A stretch of DNA of 64,000 nt, taken from positions 310,001-374,000 of the forward strand of contig JAGVVL010000022.1 of the NCBI GenBank assembly GCA_018287875.1. The letters are read 5' to 3'. Shown here in pieces: positions 12,876 to 23,370 of this stretch. Numbering within the stretch: position 1 is the stretch's first letter; each line of letters starts with the position of its first letter. The notes under the pieces were generated by a model. The model was not told where the DNA came from and did not search any database. It saw nothing but the letters and a program-made list of their open reading frames with translations. Origin of the DNA: Nigrospora sphaerica. Taxonomy: Eukaryota; Ascomycota; Sordariomycetes; Amphisphaeriales; Apiosporaceae. The position numbers and the translations under genes were made by a program.

Positions 12876-13259
12876 GTGCATCCCGTCACCTTGACCTACT
12901 GCCTATCGCCGGCCTCCCAACCTAGTTGTACGCAAGCTGCCGCACCTCCCGTTCTCCGCAGTCCAGACAGAGACCTCTCGTCCCATCCATTCCCTCCGCC
13001 TAAAAGAAAGAACGCCAACACCCCCAGCTTCGTCTCGCTCTCCCTGGGCTCCCCATATCAACCACTCAACCCCAAACGGGAACTCGACTCTACTCCGACT
13101 CCCTCTTCCCACCCTCTTCCTCCCTCGAAACTCTCATCTTCAAATCATTCCCCATCTGCCATTCTCTTGACCAACCCTCTTTTATCTCGCCTTGCCATCT
13201 TGTCCAACCTAATACCACTCTCATATCTACGTCCCATCTCGTTCATCCAACCATCCATC
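12876..13259 (+). promoter_or_regulatory. CT-rich promoter/5' leader of the STF2-like gene
   Basis: The stretch is extremely rich in C and T with almost no G runs, ending in gttcatccaaccatccatca at 13241-13260. This is typical of strongly expressed fungal housekeeping genes. The long open frame crossing it is probably not translated, because it is low complexity and becomes protein-like only where it enters exon 2. Confidence 0.45.
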
Positions 13260-13912
13260 AGTAAGTCCTGTTGCGTCACCTTTGTTTGGCTCTGCCTCGC
13301 TTGGTCATCCCGAAAGTTCTTTTCTATGGGCTTCAGCACTGTATACTTCCATCATCCAACCCGCCCGATGATGCTGCCGGCGTCCTTTCTCTCCAATACA
13401 TCTTGCCCATTGTCTGGCACCATCTTGTCGGCGGTTCTGAACCCGCCATGTCTTATCTTGGCCACATGCGCGCGCGCCACGGAAATACTAACACGATGCC
13501 ACATCGTAGTGACTCGATCTCACAAGTACAACGAAAAGGACCACGCCGGCCTGGCCGAGGGCACTGTTCTCCCTCATGACAATCTTCCCAAGTTCTTCGC
13601 CAAAAGCGGCTTCGACGGTACTGACCCCAAAAAGACCAAGAAGAACGGAGGTGGCCGTGGCAACTGGTGAGTTCTTTCTTTCCATGACAAATATGCCCAA
13701 AGACCAACTGCTTTCCCACGCGACGAGATGCTCACTATGCCAGGGGCCCGCCGGGCGAGGAGATTGTCGACGAGCAGTTCAAATTCACCAACGCCCGCCG
13801 TCGATCCAACAGCAGCGGCTACTCCAACCATCTCCATGACTTCAAGACCAAGTTCGAGGTCAACGAGCCTGAGCCCGTATTTGAGGAGAGGGTTGGAACC
13901 ATCTACACGTAA
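13260..13912 (+). CDS. STF2-like ATPase-stabilising-factor family protein, start codon split by an intron
   Basis: The encoded protein (108 aa) begins MTRSHKYNEKDH. It contains NLPKFFAKSGFDG and GGGRGNWGPPGEE, then a hydrophilic tail with SGYSNHLHDF. This matches the small, highly charged family of yeast Stf2/Tma10, linked to F1Fo-ATPase regulation and desiccation tolerance. Exon 1 supplies only the A of the ATG at 13260. Exon 2 is 13510-13666 and starts with TG. Exon 3 is 13744-13912, ending VGTIYT and TAA. The first intron (13261-13509, 249 bp) has GTAAGT and a perfect TACTAAC branch site at 13487-13493. The second (13667-13743, 77 bp) has GTGAGT. Conservation of the GRGNWG block supports the second splice. 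The split start is an inference from the frame, the lack of any in-frame ATG in exon 2, and the splice signals. Confidence 0.75.
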
Positions 13913-14162
13913 ATTCATCGTGTCTGGAGAGCAGGTTGAAGATGGAGGACAGCTGCCGCACGAAGGAGATGTTAGTGCTTAAGCGATGTCACTCAGGGGG
14001 GTTTGGATGCACTAACCCTATCAAGACAGGCGTACAGCCGTACACGTGCTCCATAACAGGTGTTTAACGTCATAGGTCTAACGTAGATGTCATACGAGTG
14101 GGCCACTTTCCACTCATTCCAACTATTCTAATTTCAATCGCCCATAACTCAACCAATAATCA

Positions 14163-15390
14163 TGGACAGCCCTTCTACGAGTCTCAAATTATTTAGCGAT
14201 CCAGGCGATTAGACAGAACCCTAAACTTAGCTGCCGACAAGCGGCGACTATCTACAGCATCTCGCCAACTACCCTCCAACGTAGAATGCACGGAGAACGC
14301 GCTCGACACGATGCAGCTATCAACAGCAAACGCCCGACCAATTTAGAAGAGAACGTGATCGTACAGTATATTCTAGATTTTGGTTCGGGGGTGTTTTCGC
14401 CCCCGCTTCGTGATGTGCAATATATGGCCGATATTGTTGCCGAGCCGCGCGACGCGTTACGCGTCGGGACGCGTTGTGCCTCGAACTTTGTCAACCAACA
14501 ACCACAACTAAAGACGCGTCTTTCTCGTGCCTACGACTACCAGAGGGTACTCTGCAAATACCCTGAGAAGGTCGCGAGCTGATTCGGTCTTTTCCAGAAT
14601 ATTAAGGCTGAATACGGCATCCAGGATAAGGATGTCGACACCTTCGACGAGATCAGCTTCATGATGGACCAAATAATGTCCTCGATGGGCGTTACAGGCG
14701 CCGATCGGAGCGGGAAGCCAAAAGAATTCCAGCCTGGCAATCACGAATGGGTTACCGTGACCCAAGGCGTCTGTTCCGACGGCTGGTGTGTCCCGCCGTT
14801 TATCGTGGTGAAGGGCGCTTACCACCTCGCTAATTGATACTCGGACAGCACCCTCCCGCGCAACTGGGTGATCCAACCGACCTTGAATGGATAGAATGAT
14901 AACGAGACAGGCTTGGACTGGATTCGGCATTTCGACACACACACCGCCCCGTACACAAAGGGCCCATATCATTTGTTGGTGATCGACGGGCACGAGAGCC
15001 ACGTTTCGGCCATCCCATGGCCCCTCAGATGCCACACAACCCGACCGAGGCGACTTCGCAGACTGAACGTATTAGAAATCGAGTTCAAAGTCATCAGGAA
15101 AGCTCTCAAACACAGACTTCATCGGTAATCGACCAGTTTGCGAAGGGCGCGATGGCAATTGTGCACGAGAACGCACCACTAAGGGCCGAAGTCCGTATCC
15201 TTCGCGAGGCGAATACTAGCCTCGCCAAACGTCACAGAGTAAAGATAACGCATATAAGTCAAGGAAGCACACTTCTAATCGACGAGGGACAATATATTTT
15301 AGATCAAAAGGACGCGGATACGCAGTTGAGGGAGAAAACGCTTGCGAGTAGTTGTCGCGCAAGGAGGGTTTCAATCCGTAGCAAAATCTA
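14163..15390 (+). pseudogene. pogo-like DDE_1 transposase relic
   Basis: An N-terminal helix-turn-helix (LSCRQAATIYSISPTTLQRR) is followed by FDEISFMMDQ, a segment with SGKPKEFQPGNHEWVTVTQG, and the second catalytic aspartate in LLVIDGHESHVS. This is the order of a DDE_1 domain of the Tc1/mariner-pogo group. Stops occur at about 14579, 14834 and 14890. The stretch between IDGHESH and the coiled tail (ERIRNRVQSHQESSQ, IDQFAKGAMAI) is deleted, removing the third acidic residue. No terminal repeats were identified. Confidence 0.8.
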
Positions 15391-16065
15391 CTCGAACAAG
15401 CCTCCTTCCGTAGTAGCTCGGCTTGTCGTAGATTTACCCAGCAATTACTTCCATCCATCCATGTTGGCATCCATCCCCTCGCGGCTTTTATTCGTCGCAG
15501 CCTTTTTCCGATGCAGCTTCCGTCCGTTGAGGTTTTGTCTGTAGCGCGCATTGTTCATCAGTACACCATCCCAGCACAGTCGCTTGTATAACCACCTCCT
15601 GGAATGCTATGGCCCTTGATCGCCCCTTTCGCCCAAGTCGCTAAAGTCCATACTTCCTGTTCTATGGTATCTCGCCGCCACACATCAAGTAGGTATGGTA
15701 CACTTTGTTCGATGATGGGATGCTTGCAATGTGTCAGAGAACTACCGTGCAGCAATGGCGTCTACGGCGCTTCTTTATACACACGACCAGATTAATACCT
15801 TGGTTTCATGGGACGAAGATCATGACATAGCCCCTAGGGCTGTCCTCGAGTCCTTCACTATTATGATCTATGAACGCCAAGTATCGGTAGTAGCCCAAAG
15901 CAATCGGAGTTTTATCGCCTTCAATAGAATTCACCCCTGTTTCTATTCTGCCTTATATCCACCACATCCCTTCTACCCATTTACTTCCTTTCCCTGGGCT
16001 ATTCGGACAGCAAGCTTCATAATTCAGACCGACCTATGATACCCAGAGTGTGTCGTGTACACTCG
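15391..16065. other. No gene seen
   Basis: Only short, unrelated open frames occur between the transposase relic and the elongase fragment. Confidence 0.45.
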
Positions 16066-16068
16066 TTA

Positions 16069-16530
16069 TTGATGCGACGGCGAAACCCTCGAATCCTTAC
16101 CTGAATAGCGCTTCATATAGCTAGCAATGAAGAACGAAATGAACAGGTAGGTGAGTGGTGCCAGGTACAGGACGTTCAGCCAGATGGCGAATGTAGCACC
16201 GGCGCTAGTGATGCAGGGCACGGTCAGGTACACAACTTTCTCGCCGGCATTCGCCAAAGGCAATGGAGCACCAGCCGAAGCAACAGTGCCCGAGTTGGTA
16301 GCCTCGGTAGCTCCAAAGACCAAGCTCCTGGATGTGTTCAGATTATCGCCGTGGCTGGTCATGGTGCTAGCGGTGGCGGCCAGCTTGGAGATCACCTCGG
16401 TAGCCGCCGTGGTCCTGAGGACATTGACAGGGACGGTGTAGCTGACGAACGTATGTACCATGGCGTATGGCGCGCCGGTCACGAACTGAATAATCTGGAG
16501 GGTGGTTAGGGTGCGCTTGATCTGTATGGG
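16069..16530 (-). pseudogene. C-terminal fragment of an ELO-type fatty-acid elongase
   Basis: On the minus strand the frame reads KRTLTTLQIIQFVTGAPYAM, then HTFVSYTVPV, resembling the part of fungal ELO/GNS1 elongases just after the histidine box. A low-complexity Ser/Thr/Ala insert follows, then two hydrophobic segments (TFAIWLNVLYLAPLTYLFIS) and a splice donor-like AG|GTAAGG at about 16097-16102. The essential HxxHH box and earlier membrane helices are not found upstream: the 16531-16745 stretch has one hydrophobic segment but no histidine box. I read this as a truncated relic. A different polytopic membrane protein remains possible. Confidence 0.4.
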
Positions 16531-16844
16531 GCTTTTGGTGATTTTCGTGTTTGGTGTTGCTTGTCCACACTGTCCTGCTTTTCGTGACTCCTATGCGTCA
16601 AACTATGAAAAGATGAAATAGATATTGAACCGGAAGTTCTCCGTTTGGAATTCCATAGCTGGTTGAAAAGGTCCCCGAGCAAGGCCATGGCGAGAAGAAT
16701 GATGAGCATTGATACGCCCAAGAATACACATTCCAGTTTTTGCATTTATATATCGGCCTTTTAAACCTTAGTGGCAGGCAAGTGGAACCAGTTCCAGTTC
16801 GGAGTCGGCCTTTCTCCTAGGTCCCACCACTACTACTTATTAGA

Positions 16845-17536
16845 GTAGGTGGCGAAATCGGATTCCTATATGCCCAGCGAGCGGGAAAATTCCTCGTTCG
16901 GTCCATGCCTATTTTTGGATCGTATACTGTGTTCTCTGGAAACTAGGCGGCTGTGTCATCAAGTCCCCCTCGAAGTTTTGGCAAGCATCTGTCATCAGCA
17001 ACCCAACAGACCCGTTCCGCAGATATAGCGGTGGAACTAAGATGATTCTACGTGTGAGTCATTTTCGTTGGAATGTGAACCAACCACTGGGATGTAAAAC
17101 TATCACTGGAATTTGGAAGACTCTGGAAAGCCAATCAGGATTCCTTGTGGAGATAGTCCGTTTTCGGACGAAGGCCAAAAATGGATTGTACCTTTCCAGG
17201 AGGGTGTGGACTGCCGAAGGCAGCCATCCACGAATCCACAAATGATGATGACAAGTACCTCCTAAGCCAGATAGGGACTTGATTGTACAGTCGGTCAAGG
17301 TTCAAGGAATACAGTATACGATCCAAAAATTGGCATGGCCTTAGCGGAGAATCTTTTCTCTTCCTTCGTACATAGGTGTCCGGTTCCGTTATTTATTTTA
17401 CTAAGTCTTCCAGGGTGACATGATGACACCGTCGATCAATGTTGGAGGAACTCAGTACACGATCCAAAAGCAGGCATGGCCCGAGAGAAGAGCTTGCCGC
17501 CCTACCGTGCACGTAGGAGTCCGATTTCGTAACCGA
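16845..17536. repeat. Long-terminal-inverted-repeat (foldback-like) element, composite copy
   Basis: The left arm starts gtaggtggcgaaatcgg and holds atgcctatttttggatcgta near 16903-16923. The right side has inverted arms ending with tacgatccaaaaattggcat (17318-17337) and, again, gtaggagtccgatttcgtaa near 17510-17530. The same arms flank the complete copy at 27089-27643. Two right arms suggest a nested or rearranged copy. No coding capacity is seen. Confidence 0.6.
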
Positions 17537-17785
17537 CTGTAATTCTTAGCGAGCGCCGATTACACCGCCCTTTGGGGCTTTGCTTGATTTTGGTCAGATT
17601 AGCAATAGTCCCAATTCTGGTCTACCTCCTCAGTGCTGAGCATCCAATTTTTCCTAAAGTGGAACAATGTTAGTCTCAAAAAGCGGACGCTAAGCACAAA
17701 CCCCACAGTACTGACCTTGATTGTCGAATATTTAATCATGTAGGACCGCGTTCTTCAACATCAATAACCACCAAGGCTTGTTGCA

Positions 17786-18627
17786 ATGGGGTTTCCACAG
17801 CTTCTTTCTAAATCGCAAGAACACAGTCTTGGATGCCTCGGGTCATATTTGGTTCCAAATAAGACAACAGCGGGAGCGTGCAAGACCGTCAATGTATCAG
17901 ACGCCCAAGCGATTGGGCCCCAGAATGACACTCGGACCTCTCCACTTGGAGTTCATGAGTGCCCTGGGCCCTTCACAGAACAGACACGTCCGTCATTAAC
18001 TGCCTTCACCTCCACTAAGTCGCATAGTCAACCAAAAGCTTCACCTAACGGCGTATCAAATAGTACTTGGAGCTGGAACCCCTCTCACGTCTATCCGTCC
18101 TCGACGTCAACGGCGAGTTCAGTTGTCACCAGTGCCTCATTGCGTGTTCACGCAGGGTCACTCTTTCACCTATTCATTGTATTGCACATATTTTCTTCAA
18201 TTCCCTGGTGACCACGTTGGTCTGCCGTTAAAACGTAGCGAGGCCCACGCTTCCTCCACAACAGGCATCGGCACCTCTAATGCCTATGAACACAGCGCCA
18301 CGGAAAACTTCTAGTGTGTATTCAGATACCGATGTTTTCCACCTAGAAGATGTTCTACACCGTCTGTCGAAACGGGACTCTGCACAGGGGGCGGTGGCGA
18401 TGCAGGACTTAATAGAAGAAAATAAGGCACTGAAGCAGGAAGTTGCCCGTCTGCGGCGGCTTTGGACTTACGTTTACAAAATTATGACAGAAGTCAACGA
18501 CGCTGATTTCTACTTCAGTAGGATACTACAAGAAGGAGACTGGCGGATGGAAAAGGAACGTCAAAAATGGTTAGCAAATTGTACAGCTATCTGGTTTTAC
18601 AAAATAATTTGTACCGTGCACCCTTAG
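17786..18627 (+). CDS. Unrecognised open frames, Ser/Thr-rich then coiled coil
   Basis: Two frames lie in series. 17786-18211 encodes a Ser/Thr/Pro-rich stretch with a hydrophobic end. 18280-18627 (115 aa) encodes a likely coiled coil (DLIEENKALKQEVARLRRLW) and a charged tail (EGDWRMEKERQKW). They could be exons of one gene, but I could not fix a convincing intron. I recognise no family. The coiled coil with many charged residues is less likely than the rest to be chance. Confidence 0.25.
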
Positions 18628-18767
18628 TTAGCCAGATGAATCACAATGGATGTATTATCGTCATGAAGGGACGATGTTCGACCCAAGGGGCAATTGGTCT
18701 GCAAAAATCTTTTCATATACTGAAATTACATTGAGATGTCCGGCACAGCTAGTATTACGTACTAGCA

Positions 18768-18875
18768 GTGGGTCCCCTACAGGGGTAGCACTTATATTAT
18801 AGAACAGGGCATAATGACTCCAATAAGTAGGCCATTCCCGAAACTTTTGATTTATGCCTCAGTTAGTGTTGGTTA
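18768..18875 (+). repeat. MITE family 1, internal fragment
   Basis: It carries gtcccctacaggggtagcac and a diverged copy of the attcccgaaacttttgattt...gcctcag block seen at 31028-31195. Termini are degraded. Confidence 0.5.
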
Positions 18876-18879
18876 AGAC

Positions 18880-20190
18880 CTCATGTGCCATCTAGCCCAA
18901 TGGCAACATGACCTTTGAAGGACACTCATGGCTCCTCTACATGAGCCCCGGTTCAGTGATGTACAAGGCTATGACGACCATAATTAGTAGTTCTGTCATG
19001 TCAACTAGTGCTTGGTACGTAGAAATGAGCGGGGGGCATTTTAATGAAGCCCGCCAAGGCTGCTTACATATTGTGTGGGTAATTGCATGCCTTGCGTAAG
19101 CCAAGTAACTGATTTTACGGGAAGTTTGGTGGAATTATTGCATATTGCAAGAGATAGAAATAGATCGTGAGTCACGCCATTTAATTAACGCCTGTTATAA
19201 ACGTCACCGTCAGCACTGGTGTTTTGTCACACTCTACAATCCACTTAGCGGATGAGAACCTTACGTACGTTTGAACCGCCAGAAATCTTCCAGTCTGGCA
19301 TCCGGTCGCTCGGCAAACTAGATTCAGAGCAACCCCTATCGCTTACTTCTCCCATAGTGGACGACTCAAAGTCGATTGCAATGGCCCCTGGCTTTGTTGC
19401 CTTTTTGCCCCGCCACCACACATCTTTGGTTGATGGGATGGAAAACACCTAATTTTTTAAATGTAGGAACAGTCTCGCTTTGGCCTTTACCAGTCTATAT
19501 TTGTTAGGTCGATACTCTTGAACTTTCTGTGTGCGGCATCGGGAGTCTCTGGCGATATCCGTTGGAGGAACCCGTGACGAATTTGTCACCAGCTATTCGC
19601 TTAATACTAGCTATCGTGATGTGTTCATATAGAATCGAGTATATTCATATCCTGCTTTTGCAATCCACAGAGGTGTGGTCGATAACAGCGAAACTGACTC
19701 ACGCCGGAGAAATCAACCTGGAGCTACCTACTACTGGTCACCTAGGGGTGCCTTGCAGGACTACTCTAAAGGATAGAGGTTGTGGCTTATAAATTGGATA
19801 GGCTGTGTACGTAACAAATTTAGATGGGCATATGGAAAGGCATTGCGTAAATAGGAGGTTAAGGCTCATAAGGGTAAGGTGTTGAGGACCTAAGCGAGCA
19901 ATGCATTCTATTTAAATACCGTTTTCCTCCGTGACAACGAAGCTTCTTCCTATATTTCACAGTATAAGATAGATTTGGGCCACAAAGGAAACAGAAAGTA
20001 GTTCAGAAGTATTTTAGATCTGGATGGTAGAGATAAGGATGCTATCAAGTCAGTGTGATCTTTGTAATCCTGATATGGCCAAAGGTCGATGATGGTGATA
20101 ACTAATATATTGAACGTCAGGTGCGGATGGTTATTGGCTGGAACTCACGACCCGGATCACTCCACGTGTTTGAATCTATAGTATCGCAGT
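18880..20190. other. No gene seen
   Basis: Only short frames. Nothing recognisable as coding, RNA or repeat up to the solo LTR at 20196. Confidence 0.45.
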
Positions 20191-20195
20191 GATAA

Positions 20196-20405
20196 TGTCA
20201 CGCTTGCAGGAGATCGGAGGTATAGGTCAGATAAGGAATGTGGAAGTCGCCCCGAGCCTTCTTAGTGAGACCCGGACTGAAGACCTAGTTAAATACAGGT
20301 AGAGGAGTGGATGGTACCCCTTGTAAGCCCTCTGGTCGCTGGCTGGTCAGGTCAGGTGACCTGCAGACCCTGAATCTCTACTTCAGGGGTCTCTTCAGCG
20401 CGAAC
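20196..20405 (-). repeat. Solo LTR, family B, interrupted at its end by LINE copy C
   Basis: This 210-bp segment is an inverted copy of the 210-bp element at 38385-38594. It begins TGTCACGC and ends GCGCGAAC, where the other copy has GCGCGACA. A GATAA duplication lies at 20191-20195 and, beyond the inserted LINE, at 23099-23103. The LINE target duplication overlaps the last bases of this LTR, so the LTR was present first. Confidence 0.7.
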
Positions 20406-23102
20406 GATATTATTATTATTATTATTCTTCTTCTTACACCTAGCGACCTATTTAGGCCATGAGGACCCCCTGCGCATCTTAGCCTAGGAAAACCGTTCCG
20501 GGCTAACGTCCGGCCGGGTGAAAAACCTAGGTTCCGCTGCATCGTACCGCTTCTATCTACTCTTTGACCTGCCATACCGAGATCGGGCTCAGCGCGCCCG
20601 CTTCCTAGCTGATAAGTTGATTCGCTAGCTGGAACATGTCCAGCCTTCTAGAGCGGAGTAGCCATCTTGCGATAATTCCTGCTTTTCCTGGGGTGTCGAG
20701 CATCCTGTCTGTGTCTATCGGTCCTCCTAAAGCTTGGACGAGATGCTCTCGTCTTTCTCTTTCCCGTGGGCAGAAAACGAGGATATGCCGGACGGTCTCC
20801 CTGCCCTGACCGCAGGCGCACCAGGGGCTTTCGAAGCCTGGGACCCTACGCTTAAAAAGGAAGTCTCGCAGCCCAATCTTGCCAGTCCTCGCTTGGACAA
20901 GGATAGAGCTCTCCGCCTTATGGAGTCCCTTATGGAGCTTGAGGACGTGCTTGTCTGGCGGCATCTTAGTTGCTGCCGGTGTTCGTGTTGTTCGATTTTG
21001 CTGCGCTTGTTGCCATCTTTGAAGCCAGTCTCTCTCCTCAGCCTTATGTGCTGAGTCTCCAGCTAGCCATTCGTTTAGCCACCTCTTACGATCGGGAGCG
21101 TCGGGGCCTTTCGGTCTGCGCCGGCGAGTCGGTCTTGTTAGGATCCATCTAGCTGCGCTTTCGCATCTCGCTTGGATGAGTGATGCGATACGCGGCTGTT
21201 GGAGCCTCTCTTCCGATGCCGCCACCCTTCTGTTGAGCCACGTGTCTAAGGGGGACACGTAAGCTTCCGTTTCTAGTACTGCGGTGGCCGTGGCTTTGAA
21301 AGCTCCTGTGACCTTTCGGAGGCACTCTGTCTGGACGTCGTTGAGTGCCTTGGCTCTATTTTTCGAGATCTGGCGGTGCCACTCTGAAGCTCCATAGCCT
21401 ATCGCAGACCGTACGACGGCTGTATAGACTTGGCGGGCTCGCTGGAGAGACGCGCCCCATGTCGAGCCGGCTATCCGGTCTAGAGCATAGACCTGCGTCG
21501 CCATCTTATTCGATATCGACTTGATGTGGACGTCCCAGCGGAGACGTCTATCCACCTGGATGCCAAGGACGCGGCAGGAGTCTTCTGGTTCGATTTCGTG
21601 ACCTTCTAAGGCTATCTTTGTGTCCGGACCTTTCCGTCTTCGAGAGAAGTGGACTAGGTGATATTTCTGGACTGCAAAGGTCATGCCGTGGCTGACTGCC
21701 CATTCTTTGCAAACCCTATGAGCGGCTTCTAGCCGCTCGCAGGTCTGCTCTGGGTTTAAGCCGAAGCCCACAAGGTTTGTGTCGTCTGCGAAGGCTATAG
21801 TGGCTATCCCTGGTACAGCGCGGAGGGCTTTGTAGAAACCGGCTGTATAAAGGCAGAAGAGGATAGGCGATAGGGGTGAGCCCTGCGGGACGCCTGCTGG
21901 GACTGGGATCTCGTCCGATTCCTGGCCGTCGAAGAATAGCGTGGTGGACCGGTTAAATAGGAAGCTTCGGATCCAGCTGATAGTCCATATAGGGACCCTC
22001 AGCGCTCGCAGGTTAGCGAGGAGCCTTCCATGGTCGACAGAGTCGAAAGCGCCTGAGATATCCAGCGATAGAAGAGTTGCTGCACCTCCATGTTTCCAGG
22101 CTGTGCGGACTAGGTCCGTTAGTAACCGCAAGGCGGTTTCCGTGGAGCGGCCTTTCCGGTTGCCCATCTGTTCGTCCGGGAGCAGTCCATTCTCTTCGGC
22201 AAAGCTAGCTAGCCGTTGCGCTAGTAGGCTCTCGATCGCTTTCCCTATAGTGTTAAGCAGGGCGATAGGTCTCCATCCGCCGGCTTGATGGTACTCGCTT
22301 GGCTGCTTTCCTGGCTTCCGGAGGATAACGGTAACTGCTTTACGGAACGCTCTTGGATAGTATCCTATATGCCAGCACGCTTCCGCTAGGGATGCCAAGG
22401 CCTGGAAGAGGGGCTTTCCTAGGCGCTTAAGGAATCCGTTCGGAAGCTGGTCTGGTCCAGGTGCCTTCCACTGGCCTGCCTTAGTAAGGACGTCTTGGAC
22501 TTGTTCTGCTGTCACCTTGCCGTCCATATCGAGAGGCGCTGCGAGCCGGTTCGTTATTCGGAAGCCGGTGTACGTAGCCTTAGGGAGCGGATAGAACCTC
22601 TCTCGGAAGGCCTCTGTTTTCTCCTTATGGGTCGTTGCTTCGCCTCGCGGTGTGTAGAGCGTAGGGACGGCTGGAGGTAGCGGCGGCGCGGCTCCTTCGG
22701 TTCTGGCCCATCTCGCGATGTTCCAGACGCCAGCTGGCTGGCTAGAGGCCTCGTGAAGCATGCCTCTCCAGGTCGCTGTCTTTGCGGTGCGGATCATTTT
22801 CTTTTTCGCAAGGGATGCTTGCCGAAGGGCTCGCCAGGCTACGTCTGTCCTGTCGGATAGCCATGCTCGCTGGGCTCGTCTCTCCTCCTTTACAGCTCTT
22901 TTTATATCGTGGTTCCACCAGGCCTTGCCTCTCCCTTTAGAGTGGCGGAGGGGGGCAACTAGGTCGGCTATCCGAGTTAGCTCCTTAGTTAACGTCTCGG
23001 TGTAGCTATCGATTTCTTCTGGTGTCTCGAGTTGCCCTGGCTGTGGTAGGTATACCGCCTCTGCCTTCGCCTGGTCGTAGTCAGCTGTCAGCGCGAACGA
23101 TA
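20395..23102 (-). mobile_element. Tad1-like LINE, copy C, 5'-truncated, with 15-bp target site duplication
   Basis: The element runs on the minus strand from about 23093 to a 3' (AAT)n/(AAG)n tail at 20407-20434. It is bounded by an exact 15-bp duplication, tcagcgcgaacgata, at 20395-20409 and 23088-23102. The 5' end lies inside ORF2 (after the endonuclease), as expected of incomplete target-primed reverse transcription. The 3' untranslated region matches copy B (60180-60360) almost base for base. The intact remaining frame and sharp duplication indicate a recent insertion. Confidence 0.92.
20605..23093 (-). CDS. LINE ORF2 protein, N-truncated: reverse transcriptase plus C-terminal zinc motif
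   Basis: The frame is open without a stop from the truncated 5' end to TAG at 20605-20607, about 829 codons of element sequence. Reverse transcriptase motifs occur in order: LLPDEQMGNRKGRSTE, LLSLDISGAFDSVDH, AGVPQGSPLSPILFCLY and IAFADDTNLVGFG with the catalytic Asp pair. The C-terminus has the zinc-binding CACGQGRETVRHILVFC. No RNase H signature is visible between them. The APE-type endonuclease is lost by truncation, and no promoter or native start remains, so this copy should be immobile even though its RT frame is clean. Confidence 0.88.
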
Positions 23103-23370
23103 AATATATAGCCATCCGAGCTTGGTAAAGGACCAGATACAGCTAGCTGATTTTTTAAGTTCCAATCTACAAAAGCCAAAACCCGTCATTGTCGTTAGCC
23201 AATAGCCCTTTAACGTGCCACGGTTGACAATAGAATAGCATGAACGGGCCACTATCGGGAATTACACATTATTTGCCATTGCTTCATCACAATTGCCAGC
23301 CTCTTTTCTTCGCAAAAATCGTCGGTCCCCGAGAATGAGTCAAGAAGTTGACGTCTCCAGAATACACGCA
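23103..23370. other. Intergenic
   Basis: Short AT-rich spacer between the LINE insertion and the 3' end of the patatin pseudogene. Nothing else was seen. Confidence 0.4.

Noticed and set aside
12876..13509. 264-codon open frame as an N-terminal extension of the STF2-like protein
   Set aside because: It is CT-driven low complexity; the intron signals and family N-terminus place the start at the 13260/13510 junction.
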